A program made the translations under genes and the position numbers. The notes below the pieces were generated by a model. It saw only the letters and a list, made by a program, of their open reading frames with translations. It did no database searches and was not told where the DNA came from. From Heloderma charlesbogerti (lineage: Eukaryota; Chordata; Lepidosauria; Squamata; Helodermatidae): a stretch of 64,000 bases of DNA. The DNA lies in assembly GCA_026122225.1 (NCBI GenBank), contig JANEZZ010001492.1, forward strand, positions 1,629,001 through 1,693,000, written 5' to 3'. Position 1 is the stretch's first letter. Every line of letters begins with the position of its first letter. Positions 1-12,752 of the stretch are shown here, one piece after another.

Positions 1-592
1 CCATGGGAAACCCACAAGCTGGATGTTAGTGCAACAGCACCCACCCACCCATGTTCCCCAGCAACTGGTGTACATGGGCACACTGCCTCTGATACTGGAG
101 GTAGCATATAGCCATCAGGACTAGAAGCCATCAATGTCCCCCATGAATTTCTCCAATCTCCTTTTAAACCCATCCAAATTGATGGCCATCAGTACATCTT
201 GAGGAAGTAAATTCCATAGTCTCACTATGCACTGTCTGAAGAAGCACTTCCTTTTATCTGTCCTGAATCTCCCATCCATCAGCTTCATGGGAGGACCCCG
301 GGTTCTAGTATTATGAAAGAGGGAGAAAAATGTATCCCTATCCACCTTCCCCACACCACGCACAATTATGTACACCTCTTATGACTCCCCTTACTCAACT
401 TTTTTCTAAGCTAAACAATTCGGAATATTGTACCTTTCCTCATAGGGGAGTTGCTCCTGCCCCTTGATCATTTTAGTTGCCCTTTTCTGCACTTTTTCCA
501 ACTTTACAAAATCCTTTTTTAGGTGTGGTGACCAGAACTGTACACAGTATTCTAAGTATGGTTGCATCATAGATTTGTATAAGGGAAAAACA
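1..592 (-). mobile_element. CR1 LINE, 3' part of ORF2 and tail
   Basis: Minus-strand frames encode the C-terminal end of a CR1-type reverse transcriptase ORF: LEKVQKRATKMIKG (about 540-490), then KLMDGRFRTDKRKCFF and LWNLLPQDV...FKRRLEKFM (about 290-145). The 3' untranslated tail continues to position 1. The two frames are separated by a frameshift, so the copy is dead. It is truncated by the window edge. Confidence 0.85.
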
Positions 593-1731
593 GGGGGAAA
601 AAACTTGTTTTCCATAGCTTCAAAATGTCCAGAAATTTTACATCTCTACTCTTTGACTATTTATAGGGAATTTGGCATCTTGATGGCGATGGGCTGTTTT
701 GACCAATTGTGAGAAAAGCAACATTTCTGATGCAAGTTGTCTAGCTAGCCAATCAGAAAATTTAGGAGGTTGTTGCTTTAGTCCACCTCTTTAGTGATTC
801 TGAACTTACTCTGAACACAAATCAGTTCATCAAACATACCCACTCTTTTTTTAAAAAAATGCAGATACCTCTGTTCCATCTTGTAATTGCACCTTGTATT
901 TTAATAATCCAAATTAGACCATGGAACCTTTTCATTGTATCCCCAGGAGCTCCCCTAATTCCAAATCAAATTGCTGCCCTAATACCATCTCAGGTCTGAT
1001 CTACTCACTCAGAAGAATGACACGGAACATAGAGCTCTCCTGGGACTGCATCACTTCAAACTACAAGAGAGCAGACCAAATGATACGAGTTCTCTATCAT
1101 GACAAAAAAAATGCCTGCTTGTGAAAAGGCAATCTGCTGGTGAAAAGGGTGGTGGCCTAAAATTCCTTTGGACACAGAAGTTTCCCATGCTTTTGTTGTG
1201 TGAGGAAGGTTTCAATTGTGAAAATTCCAACCTAATTCTAAAGGTATACATGTTCAGGAGGACTCTACCCTTGATTTTTTTTCTGAAGGTGTAGCTTAGC
1301 TCTTAGAATATCATTTGGAGTTTGTTGAATGTTATGCTACTGATAACTTCTACAGAAATCAGCAGTCAATGTCTGTATCTAATGGCCCAGGGGAATACAA
1401 GAGCATAGCATAGTGGAGATAAAATACTACCAAATAAATATTTTAAGAAGTCCCCCTGAAATTAAAAACCTGCTCTTATGACCACTTTTGTGCAGGATGG
1501 GTCATCTCCTCAGCTCAATTACTTTACTGCCTGTAGTTTTGGGCAAATGATTGCACAAGCCTGTCATTTTCATAAGTTCAGATGTCAACTAGACATGTTT
1601 CAAGAAAGGTCAAAATGTAATTGATATGGTAGTCCATTCAAAGAACTATCCTATGTCTACTCAAAAGTAAGTCCCACCGAATTCAGCTGCACTTATTTCC
1701 AGGGAAGTAGCTAGCTACAGGATTGCAGGCT

Positions 1732-2010
1732 TTTTATTTAGTAGCTTTATATTCCACTTTTGACTAGAGTCCTCACAGTGGTTTACAATATTTATAAAAT
1801 ACAACATACAGGAAGAAGCACATGCTCAAAAAACACAACAAAATAACAGAACCAGTTCCACTTGAACAGGAGCCAGCATCTGATGCTCCTAACCACAGGG
1901 CAGTTGATGTCAAATAACCCTGGGGTGGGGACAGTCCAATTGGAATAGGCCCTGATGTTCCCTTTGCCTGCTCCTGTCTCTTTCTTTGTTTATGATCATA
2001 GCCCATGAGA
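1732..2010 (-). mobile_element. L2-like 3' fragment
   Basis: The stretch resembles the L2 3' end read backwards (an AT-rich start, then a degenerate ccac-tttgactag...gtggtttacaa segment). It is heavily decayed; the right boundary is uncertain. Confidence 0.4.
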
Positions 2011-3439
2011 GAAACATGATTAAAGGTGCAGAGCCCCCAGAATTAGGCTAAATCCTTAACTGAATGATAAATAAAAGCAACAAAAGTTAGCCATTACATT
2101 TACTCAGGATTGTTCTGAATTTAAATACATCATAAAAATATTGCAACACTTCCTAGCTCTAGCTAGGAAAGCGTTATTTCTTGAAGGGCAATTTGACTCC
2201 AGTGTGCAAAGTGGGGGCAGAAGGAAGGGGATTTGCAGAGGAACGTAGAAAAAGGTTACTCCCCTTTTCTACCCAGTGTTTCTCCAACAAATGCCACTCC
2301 TGTCCTCACTTTGTACGCTGGAGGCAGGGGAATCCTGTATTTGCTGCCAAATATTGAGTTCTACCCTCAGAGAGGGACGATAGCTTCAAGATTGTTATAT
2401 CCAACAACACTTCCAGATGACTCACAACACAGACCGCGGACAAGGAAACCCATAACCTAATGCAAGCCCAGCTGAGTAAACTATCAGCACTAGGATTAAG
2501 GACAACACACAATTTATTTTGGGCAACCTACGTAGATATTTGGCTGTTGAACATAGCTAAAATTCCAGACAAACCACAAAGCAAAAAAATAATAAATACT
2601 ATTTCAAGGTATATTTTAGCCTGTTTCTACTAAACAAGTACCTTGCAACTAATAAACTTTCCTCGCAGCACTTTATATTTTAGGGGTTGTTGCTTTGAAT
2701 AATTCCGGGTTAGAACGGAATTTAGGGAATTCATTTTCACTTTATCAGCAGCTATGGAAGATATTCAGAGTTGTTCACACCAAGAATGTTGTGAGGTTGT
2801 GAGGTTGTGAAATCCTGAACTGAGATTTCATTGGAAACAGTAGTTTTGAGCTCCAGCCCAAAACAGCAGCAGGAGAAAAAAACAGAATATGCCTCCATTA
2901 GTGAACTGAGTAGCCAGGAAACCAATTGAAATGGAGTCACTCGCTGAAGAGGAGCTGTCTGAAGGGATGAGTTAAGATAAGCATAGTTTTGTTTACCAAG
3001 AGATCATTCCAATATTTGAAGCACATGAATATTTCTTCTTTCAAAAGACAACAAATCCATCCAGTAAAACTGGTATTTCCACTTCTCCGTGCCAGAATAA
3101 GTTTGAGTCATTCCTTGCTAATTGCCTATCTCAACTTAGAGCTAGCCTTAGTACCTGGTATTGTAGGGCAGCTGCCAAGGTCCCCGGCAAGGTTCACTGC
3201 TGATGCCTCCCCCAACATACTTTTAAACTCCCCCCCCAAGGGGCTGGTCTCTGAGAAGCATCAGGGGTGGGTCTAACCACCTTTTAAATTTCCCACAATG
3301 ACACTACATCAGGGACGTTGTGGGAAATCAAAATGGCAGGTAAATCCAGCTAGCTAGCACTGCTCAGAGCACAGCTATGGCCACAACCAGGGTTCACTGA
3401 CAGAGAAGGGATCCAACAGAGGGTGCTTTACCCAGGCCC

Positions 3440-3719
3440 CAGGGCCAGCCCTACCATTAGGCAGAGTGAAGCAGTTGCCTCAGGCAGCAGATGCTGGGAG
3501 GTGGCAGCAAGGTGTTGGAGGAGAGACCTGTGTGCTATATGGCCTGCTCTGTGCCCCCCAACTTAGCCTGCTGCCTTCAGGTGCAGTGGAGGACGCTGTC
3601 TCATCCTCAGTGCTGAAGACAGATTTCTCTGCCAGTCCAGTTGAATTTTGTACATGGAGTGGGAGGGGGCGCCATCTTCTTCTTTGCCTCAGGCAGCAAA
3701 ATGCCTCGGGCTGGCCCTG
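3440..3719. mobile_element. hAT-type MITE with perfect target duplication
   Basis: A 280-bp element with 12-bp terminal inverted repeats cagggccagccc / gggctggccctg, flanked by a perfect 8-bp duplication CCAGGCCC (3432-3439 and 3720-3727). Eight-base duplications and CAGGG-type termini are the hallmark of hAT transposons. Inner inverted segments (gcctcaggcagca at both ends) extend the terminal repeat. There is no transposase, so it is non-autonomous. Overlapping open frames over it are not genes. Confidence 0.85.
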
Positions 3720-6499
3720 CCAGGCCCCCCTCAAACCCTGTCTCAAAAACTCATTATCCTTCCCACAAAAAGGCACCAGTAGACACAAAGATCCACATAC
3801 TAAGAAGACAGCGAAAGACAGCGCCTGGCTGTGCCGGCTACAGGTTTTGGAGGGCCCTTGGGCAAGAGACCCTTAATGGCCCCCTTCTGTCAATGAACCT
3901 ACCTTCTCACCACCATTGTCACCAGCTGCTATTGCTCCTCATCCTCTTTATCATTGCTACCACTTACTTGACTGACAGGCAGAGAGTCAGTGAGCAAGCA
4001 GGCCATGGCATCTGCTGCTCCCCCATCGCCATTGTCTGGGCCAGAGTGAGAGGCAGGGGAAGAAGCAGCTCACAATGGTGAAGAGGAGGAAAAGCTACAG
4101 GGGGCTCTTGGCAGTGGGCTCCTGCTGGGATGTGGGCCCTCAGCCGGTACCCAACCATGCCTACCTTTGACACCAGCCCTGGCGTGTAGCATGAACACAA
4201 GAGGGCCAGGGAAGGGATATACAAACAGTTTCAGCCCTTCCAGGCAAAGGGCTTTGTGAGTCCTAGGAACCTAGACAGCAATTGTTCCAATTCCCCTGGA
4301 AACTGCTTCTAGTCCAACTGTACTATCACATGCAGCCTAAATCAGTAACTGTAATGCAAAATGCTCACAACCCACTAGTTGATCCCCCTTTCCTTGAGGT
4401 ATCTTTTCCTACCAGTTTAATACTAATGATGTCGGGCAGAGTTGCAAAACCTTAGCGGAGTTCATCTTTAAAGGATTTTCAGGATGGAGGATTAGAATTA
4501 AAGCTCTAAAAATACGGGAAAATCATGAACATATTCATGGGACAAGTAGGCAGTCATTTACTATTATCCAGTGTATCTGATAAGCATGGATTCCTACATC
4601 TATTGACTAACGTTATGGGCTATTTTAAAAAATCTTTTAAAGCATTTATCTTACTCAATATACACTTCTGGCCTATGATTTCTTAAGGAAAAACTAGAAC
4701 GTGCAGAACTATGCCAAAAAATCATCACACAAAAGGTTATTACATGTATAACCAAGCCATTTAGTAATGTTAGAGGGGGGAAAGTTGGTAAGGTCCCTTA
4801 AAAGAGCCTATTATTTTATTTCACCACAGTTTTGACCAAATATAAGCAATTCAAATTAAATACCATGCCCTAAACTCTAGTCTGCAATACTAGCTCTCAA
4901 ACACAAATAAGTGACCCAAGCTTATTTAAATGAATTTTTGTGTTTTTTTTAAAACCACCCAATTGTGCTTGGACAAAAACAGCATGTTTAGAGCCTGAAG
5001 CAAAGTAAAAGCGCCAAGTTATAAACTTCTCCAAGGGAGGATTTATAATGGAAATGCCAACAGACTCTTACCTACAGTGGTGCGATTTTGTGCCAACATA
5101 TAAATAATTTTAGTTTTTGTGGTCACATCATAAATTAGACACAGGTCTAGTGGAAACAGTAGAGTTCTGATTCAGTAAATAGAAAGAGCAAGAGTGCATG
5201 TTTGTATTTTAAAAAGACAAGCACAGTACAGACTTGATGCTGGCTCTAAAACCAAGTCTATAAGAGAGTTTGGATTTATTTTTTTTTTTAAAGGAGCCAA
5301 GCCATATTCTGAATTCTTTAAAGCTTGTAAAATAAGAAGTCTTTAACAAGCTCTGCTGCCTACTGTTTCAATCTTCTAGGAATCATTTATACAAGTTAGT
5401 AAAAATGGCACCATTTAACATATGTTATTCACTCCATTAAGAAAAAAAATGCACACATGCACACACAAACTCTACATTCCATAAAGGATACTTTAGTCTT
5501 GACATTAGCAACTGCTGCAAATGCCACAATGGCAACATGGTGTGTACAAAGAGGCTTTTGTGCATACCAATGCCACTTTCTTCATTCTCAGTTTATACTT
5601 GTCACTACAGCGTCAACAAATGACTTAACATATTCCAGTTTCACACAGGCAAGATACAATTGGAAGGGAATTTATCCAGGCAACATGGAGAACATCGAAT
5701 TACATATTCCTGCAAAGGTCTGTTTTTTAAAAAAACGAGAGATGGTAACGGGGTATTGGAAAAAGGAAGACACATAAAACACAGAGAATAGTGTACAAAC
5801 ATAGATCTCTTTGAAGGTTGAAAGGACAGCCCTCTTTTTAAACCACAAATATTTGCTCTGTGTTGTGCTTTGCCAAACCCAAGTACAAGAAAATGGATTT
5901 TAAACAACATAGTATTGGTTAAGCCACAGCTTGGCTGAAATTGCTTGCCTATCTTTTTTCTGGGTTTGCACTGATTGCACTGCCTGCTTCCTGTACTTTG
6001 CTTCTTCACCATTACCATACACTGTTCCTGAGCCAGTACCTTGACACATTGTTGGTAGCCAATGTTGCTTTATACTCCTTATTCCATTCTTGTTTCTGAT
6101 CTTAATCCAAATTCACCCAACTAGCGATACTCCTTCCACTTCCTTTCAGCAACAAGTTCCAGTACTATCTTTTCAAAATCCACACTTGAGCAATAACTTT
6201 ATCAGAACCAAACAAATGTCAAAAAACAGTTTGCACAGCTTTATCTAGAGCTGGAGGTCACACCCCTCCCCCACGTACAGTCCCATTTTCAGGTGGTAGA
6301 AAACAATCTTCCTTCAATTTTGGGATCTCTCTTCTAAACAGCTAAATTTGGTATTGTCCAAGTTATACAAAAAGCAGAAGAAGCCACATTGGTCCTTTAG
6401 ACGAAATTCAGAATTCACAGTTGAGCAATACTTTTATTAGGACCAACCAAATGTCAGGTGATACTTTTACAAGATTAGTATCCAATCTCTTTTAAAATG

Positions 6500-6605
6500 T
6501 TTTGTTTTAATTATGGGATTTTATTATTTTATCTTGCTGTTCACTGTTCCGAAATCTTTGATGTGGAGCAGTACATAAATATTGTAAATAAAATAAATAA
6601 ATCTC
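6500..6605 (+). mobile_element. L2-type 3' end fragment
   Basis: Ends in the AT-rich tail aaataaaataaataaat after a gtacataaatattg segment, as in L2 3' termini. Short and decayed. Confidence 0.4.
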
Positions 6606-6689
6606 CAATGTTCACATAATTATGAGTATAAAAAGACTGCATTCTCCCACATCAGCCTGCCTGGGTTTTAAAGTCTCCTGGGGAAGTCC

Positions 6690-7056
6690 TTTGGTCACTC
6701 TCACCATGACTGGAGACACATTTGGCAGGGACGTGATGGAGGGCCTTCTCAGTGGCTGCTTGCAGACCCTGGAATTCTGTGCCAAGGGAGGCTAGGTTGG
6801 CTCACTTTTGTTATCCTCCCGCCAGCAGCTAAAGACATTTTTATTCAGGCAGGTCTTTGCCATGTAAGGTGATTTGTTGCTGAAGGGGTTTTTAACTGGT
6901 TGGGTGCTGTCTATTTCTTTTTATTGCTGTGTTTTAATTGTTTTTTTATTTGTTTTTATGTTTTAACTGAGATTGTTTATATCAATAATTGACTCTTAGC
7001 CACTGACCGCCACTTTTGGCAGAAAGGTGGGATATAAATTCAACAAATAAATAAGC
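6690..7056 (+). mobile_element. L2 LINE 3' fragment
   Basis: Plus-strand sequence with a decayed reading of the L2 ORF C-terminus (gagggccttctcagtggct ... tggaattctgtgcc), then a 3' UTR ending ggtgggatataaattc and an aaataaataa tail. The frame is broken by several stops. Confidence 0.65.
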
Positions 7057-8104
7057 CAAAAATGCAAACTCCCATTCAAAATGTTTAGATAACCATCAAA
7101 GCACACTCAATTTGTAATTTTAATGACATTGAACTCGGTGGGAATACATCTACTTAATAATTTGCCAGAGTTAAAAACAAACATGTGTGGTGAAGATCCA
7201 AAGAACTATGAAATTAGAGCTGTGCACCTGATGCAGCTTTATATTTATTTTCACAGATGTTAAGCTCCTTATGCCACATGGAAAAATTCTTTTGAAACCA
7301 AGGAGATAGCAAAAGCAGGTTTTGATTTGGCTGAGAAAGCAAACATTCCCTTAGACTAGCACAAGTTACCTACATGAGCCTACAACAGCTCTTCAGTTCC
7401 TGAATGAGAAGATGCAAGGTTCATTTTTTAAAAGAAATTCCAGCTAAATACAATATATACTAGGCTCTCTCTAGCCACAGCCAACATGCCTTCCTTTTTA
7501 CATAGAAAATTTGTGTATATATTTCAAAACCTAAATGCTAAAGAGTGCATTTAAGTGATTTATATTAACAGAAAGGCACTTCATGTTCATTTGTACAAAT
7601 GTAAGATATGCTACTGCCCAGTGCAGAGCTTGGTGTGAAAAAGCAAATCATTTTTAAAAAACTCAATTGCAGTAATTTATCTATGAATGCATGACAATTT
7701 CACATGTTCTTCCTTCTATTAGTAGGCTTGTAGACTGTTCTGCAGAGTTTAAGTATTTAAGGTTCAGAGGCAGCTTGCTATTAAACCAAACGAGAAAGGG
7801 AGGGGGTCTGTCAGTTATCCTGGGATAACCGTTTTTTCCCCAGACCAGTTTAGATTCCAAAAGGTCACAAGATCAAGGGTGTTTCAGTTATCTCTCTTTA
7901 GTAACTAGCAATACCATCCATATTAATTCTGGGAAATGGTGTTAACAGTTCAGTAGAGTTATACCGTGATATGTGAATAACCAACAGTCAGAAAATGAGT
8001 TTGTAGCAGAAATCTCTTGGAATTCCTTGTGTTGATGGCAACCCTTGAGATTTACCCTCCAAAAAGTTTGATCTTGTTGTGTGAACAGAGCATTCAACAA
8101 CTGC

Positions 8105-8299
8105 TTTGGCAGGAGAAAGGTGGCAGAGGCCATACGTCTATGTACACCAGTTGCTGGGGAACACGAGCAGGAGGATGCTATTGCACTCATGTCCTACTTG
8201 TGCATTCCCTGCAGGCAGCTGTTTGGGCACTGTGTGAACAGAATGTTGGACTAGATGGACCTTTGGTCTGATCCAGCATGGCTCTTCTTACGTTCTTAG
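8105..8299 (+). mobile_element. CR1 LINE 3' tail
   Basis: Contains the reptile CR1 3' terminus: gtacaccagttgctgggga, later ggactagatggacc, tctgatccagcatggctctt and the end cttacgttctta. Homologous to the tails at 1-120, 25296-25520, 31690-31790 and 47858-47990, here on the plus strand. Open frames across it are noncoding. Confidence 0.8.
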
Positions 8300-9488
8300 G
8301 TGTGCTGCCTTCAGGCCTCTTTCCATAAGGAGAAATTAGTCCTTGGCTGCCCAAGGTTAAGATAAAGCAGACCTGGAAACTATTATTTCCCTTTATGTCT
8401 ATCTTTAATTCATTTAACACACTCAGTGTACAAGTCTCTTAACAGTGTACCACGTGAACAACAATGCTAGAACAAAATAACGGACTGTGGAATTTATGTG
8501 GATCAAAAGAGACTGATATCACTGTAAGTTTGATACAGTATGCATATCTTTCCATTTGACACATTCTGTGGAAGAAGTGCACTTTTAAAGCTAATACACA
8601 TTCAGTATTACATTTCTAATAAAATAATTTTAACCCTTTCTTAATTCAGCACAAACATTACATTTTAGGACTCACATATTTATGTATAACAATCTAGCGA
8701 GGGCACTAACAAGGAATGTTCTGCTCCATGCAGCCTTGAAAAATAGTGTAATCCAACCTAAAGCAATTACTAGCCCTAGGCAGGCTTAATATAGTCAGTA
8801 TTGCAGGAATATACGTAAATGCAATCTAGTCAACACAGCATTACAGTCTGTAGTGGACTTGCATACTTATTTTCAAAACCACCTTCCTGCACACTAGGAG
8901 GGGTTTTTCTTTGTTGGAGACCCTTGGCTTCCCTTGGCAGAGACTCTCAAAGCTTGAATAAAAGAATACTGGATTGAGATAACACCCCCATCTTCCCAAA
9001 ACCACCTCTGCAGACTACTTGTGAATTAGCCTCAGATTACTAGGACTTCACTAGCATGTGTCTGAGGGTCCACTGGAACGAGAGAGGCTGCTAATAGTGG
9101 ATAGCCAGCTCTTCTCCTATACCCAGCTCAACTCTGCACTCTTTCCTCACCCCATACTTCCTTCATTGCTGCTATCCTACCAGCACAGTTGCCTCCTTTG
9201 GCAGATGGAAGGAAGTGACATCAAGATGGCGCTGGCCAGCTTTCCTAGAGAAGCTCCTTCAAAACAGTGTCATCTTGGAAGTATTGCTTCTACTTGCCTT
9301 CTAATGGGATATTGTAAGTAACACAAAAAGATGTGGGGGCTTAAAGATAAACATTTTCTTTGATCACACAGTTTGGCCACAACCCAGTGCATAGTTAAAA
9401 AAATACTCCACATCTCAATGAAATCGGTAAGCATCAAGTATATTTGTCCATGCTGAATTGTGTCCTTGCTATAAAAAGGAACAGATGT

Positions 9489-10396
9489 ATTTTATGTATT
9501 GATTTATTCACATTTATGTACTGCCTTATCTACTAAAAAGCCATCAAGGTGGGGTACAACAATTTAAAACAATAAAATCCATAAAACAATAAAAACACGA
9601 ACATTAAAAATGGTAAAAACATTAAAACATTGAACACATTTTAAAAGGCTAACTTAAAAAGATGCATCTTTGCACCCTTTCTAAAAGCCAAGAGAACAGA
9701 AGGCCAATCGTAGTTCTTGAGGGAGCGTGTTCCATATTTTGGGAGTAAAACAGGAGAAAGCCCTTTTACACGTTCCTTTGTGGGTAATGATGGCCTCAAA
9801 AGGCTCTCTCCTGTAGATCTTAATACTCTGGCAAGCTCATAGCAGGGCAAGTGGTCCCTTAGCCAGGTCCTAAGCCATTTAGGGCTTTAAAAGTTAAAAC
9901 CAACACCTTGAATTGTGACTGAAAAGTAACTGGCAACCAGTGCAGCTCTTTCAGGACAGGCGTAATGGTCCCAATGCAGTGCATTGGTTACCAGCCTGGC
10001 TGCTGCATTTTGCACCAATTGAAGCTTCTAGACACTCTTCAGGGATAGCCCCATGTAGAGCTCACTGGAATAGTCTAAACATGATGCAACCAAGGCATGG
10101 ACTGTTGCCAAGTCAGACCAATTCAGGAAGGGCTGCAGCTGGCACACTAAGCATAATCATGCAAATGCACTCCTTGCCACCACCTGAAGATCCAGGGACA
10201 GCATAGGATTAAGAAACACTCCCATGTTATGGACCTGATCTTTCATGGGGAGCGCATCCTTCCTGGGACCCCCTTCCAGAACATGTTGAATCCCAACCCT
10301 CGAGTCAGGCTGACCAACAACACCTCCATCTTGTCTCGGTTTAAACTCAGCTTGTTCACCCCGATCCAGCGCATTACCAAACCCAGGCAATGTTCA
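9489..10396 (-). mobile_element. L2 LINE, 3' portion (left of LTR insertion)
   Basis: Minus-strand L2 copy starting with the 3' UTR (gtactgccttatctac, AT-rich) and running into the ORF region (gcaaccagtgcagctctttc, then tttaaactcagcttgttcac, the KLNPDK region). It is much more decayed than the copy at 21651-24990 and is interrupted at 10397 by a solo LTR. Confidence 0.75.
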
Positions 10397-10971
10397 TGTC
10401 AGGAATGAATCTGAGCAGGCGGGGATGTCTAGCAGCTCAGATTCAGAAAGGAAAAAACAGCCAGAACAGGGGGAGACTCCCTCCTTGGTGAGCTCAGATA
10501 TGGCAAGGCCTTCTTCCCAAGACCCTGAATCACAAATGGCTCAGCCTGAATGACCACCCCCCCTTTCCTCTTCCATGAGAACCCAGGTTTCAGGGGAGGA
10601 GGACAGTGAGGGCCATGACTTGAGGGATGCCAGGGTCCGTTGCAGAGTGAAGCAGGTAAAGTTAGAGGCAGAGCTCAGATGCTCCACTAGGTTAGCTACG
10701 CGTGAAAGCCTATGTAAGGGAGGGGCATCCATCCGAAGCAAGTCTGGCCGAGAAGTTCTTGTTCAGACTGCTGGCAACTTCTCTAACTTCCACTTCGGCT
10801 CGTCTATTGATATTCATAATTGTGTGGATTAGCTGTTTTCATTGTAGTCTGAAAGTTCCCTTGAATTTGCATTTGTAAGGAAGCTAGTCGTTAACTAATA
10901 AAGTAGTGAGCCTGAAGCCTAGTATCCTAGAGTGTGTTCACTGTGAAGGGGGAGGACAAAGGATCGTGACA
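10397..10971 (+). mobile_element. Solo LTR (retrovirus-like or Gypsy-like)
   Basis: A 575-bp sequence starting TGTCA and ending TGACA, flanked by a perfect 5-bp duplication GTTCA (10392-10396 and 10972-10976). An AATAAA polyadenylation signal lies at 10897-10902 near the right end, which sets a plus-strand orientation. L2 sequence flanks it on both sides. No internal retroviral genes are present, so this is the product of LTR-LTR recombination. A 5-bp duplication fits Gypsy/Metaviridae and some endogenous retrovirus classes; the sequence does not decide between them. The open frame inside it (about 10575-10832) matches no retroviral protein I recognise. Confidence 0.88.
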
Positions 10972-10976
10972 GTTCA

Positions 10977-11782
10977 AGGGTTTTCACTACTTCCTTGGTG
11001 TCAGGTGAAAAAGAACAACAGAGCTGAGTGTTATCAGCATATCAGTGCAACCTTATCCCAAAGCTCCAAAAGACCTCTCCTAGTGGTTTTATGTCAGTAT
11101 TAAACAGTATAAGAGGGAAGATCAAACCCTGTGGGACACCACAGGCCAAAAGCTGTGGAGTTGAACACTAATCCTCCAGAACTGCCTTCTGAACATGGCC
11201 CAACAGAAAGGACCGGAGCTGCTGCAAAACAGCACCCCCAAGACCCAGCCGTGCCAGGCAGTCCAGGAGGATACCATTGTCGATGGTATCAAAGACCTCC
11301 AAGAGGTCCAAGAGAACTAATAGGGCTGCACTCCGCCCATTCAGTTTCCAGCACAGGTCATTCACCAAGGTGACCAAAGCAATCTCAGTCCCATATCCTA
11401 ACCACTTGTGCATTAGACTCAGACTGAAATGGGTTCAGAGTATCAGTTTCATCCAGATACATCTGGAGTTGCAACACCACTACCTTCTCTATCACCTTAG
11501 CCAATAGTACATTTGAGACTGGCCTATAGTTACACAGATCTCCTTGGTCAAGAGAAGGTTCTTTAATAAGGGTCTTATTACTGCCTCTTTTATGAAAGAG
11601 GGAACAACCCACTCCTGCCAAGAGGCATTAATCACTTCCCTTAGCCATGGCATCAGTCCCACCTTGACCAATTTAATCAGCTGAGAAGGGCAAAGGTCGA
11701 GTACACAGGTGGTGCTCATTGCTCCAGACACTTTGTCCATATTTTGTAGTCCAATATTTGCCCTAATCATAGTAAAGGTCAA
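10977..11782 (-). mobile_element. L2 LINE, RT region (right of LTR insertion)
   Basis: Continuation of the L2 copy split by the LTR. Minus-strand frames show reverse transcriptase segments: NYRPVSNVLLAKVIEKVV (11540-11480), FDTIDNGILLDCLARLGLG (about 11290-11230) and a preceding thumb/linker part up to 11782. Frames are broken by frameshifts and stops. Confidence 0.8.
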
Positions 11783-12218
11783 GTTGATAGGAAGTGAATA
11801 TTTTCACATGAAATGCATACAGAACTCAACACATGGGATAGGAATCCCAAAAGTGGCATATGTAAAGACCCCTTTCTAATTTTCCAAAGGGGGGGGGGGT
11901 TGCCAGACTAGCAATGAGGGAGAAATGAGTTTGGTTCAGTATTAAAGCAAACTTATCTAATTCATATATCTGAAACTGAAGCACAGTTATCCTTCGGTAA
12001 TTCACAGTTTTCTGAATATTGGGAAATGGTTCTCCTATCAGAAGATGAGTATGAAAATGTGCACGAAAAGGCATACACATTTTCATATGGACTTCTAAAA
12101 GAAAATCCCCACAAACTGATGCAGAAACAGGACAGAACAAAAGTAAGGCTGGAAAAATGAGAAAATGTGGAAAAGACCACCACCACCCCCAAAATTGTCA
12201 GATTTGTCCATCCCTATG

Positions 12219-12313
12219 CACACTCTGGGAGAGAGCGGAGGACAGGAAGGCCTGGCGTGCTATGGTCCGTGGGGTCACGAAGGGTCGGACACAACTTAAC
12301 GACTGAACAACAA
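12219..12313 (+). mobile_element. BovB (RTE) LINE 3' end
   Basis: Contains gagagagcggaggacaggaa, then ggcctggcgtgctatggtcc, cacgaagggtcggacacaac and an (aacaa) end, the conserved 3' terminus of BovB. It matches, in opposite orientation, the 3' end of the larger BovB at 55684. Severely 5' truncated. Confidence 0.85.
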
Positions 12314-12416
12314 AATGCATGACTACAAAAGCCACGTTCCATCAGTCATGCAAATGGATGAAAGAGTGGCTGGAGCAGCTATCAGGAAAAACATGCAAGT
12401 TTAGGAAGGGACTTAC

Positions 12417-12538
12417 CACCAGAAACAGGGGCATCCATAAAAACAGCTCCCATTTTTTCAGCTTCTTTAGCTAGCTCTTTTGAAACTGCAGGATCAATAG
12501 TACTGGAGTCTATCAACAAAGAACCTTTCTTCACTTTC
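12417..12538 (-). CDS. HIBADH: HIBADH coding exon 4 (last exon in window)
   Basis: Encodes residues 118-158 plus one base. It contains DSSTIDPAVSKELAKEAEK and the substrate-binding signature of beta-hydroxyacid dehydrogenases, DAPVSG, whose final glycine is completed by the next exon. The acceptor is tttttaattcag and the donor is gtaagt at 12416. The catalytic lysine region and the C-terminal helical domain, about half of the roughly 336-residue protein, are not in this window. I saw no further HIBADH exon between 1 and 12416, so the gene continues beyond the left edge on the minus strand. Confidence 0.97.
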
Positions 12539-12752
12539 CTGAATTAAAAAAAAAAAAATACTGACATCTACAGTTATGTAAAATAAACAATTAGGCATGA
12601 TATTTTTTGGCTGCTACCACCTACCAATAATGACATCACAGCTCTGGTACAGAAGTTGCCACAATAAAAAGAACAGCATGAAACATAACACAAACTCAGC
12701 CATCATGAATGAGGTATTTGATAATGGCATGCAGTGCATACATTAACAACAG

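Larger units (their letters stand above)
1..12416 (-). other. HIBADH: HIBADH intron 4 (partial)
   Basis: Intronic sequence running off the left edge. Recognisable repeats are listed separately. I see no exon or named repeat in about 593-1640, 2010-3430, 3740-6490, 7060-8100, 8300-9480 and 11790-12215. Short open frames in these stretches show no family motif and are most likely chance. Confidence 0.8.
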
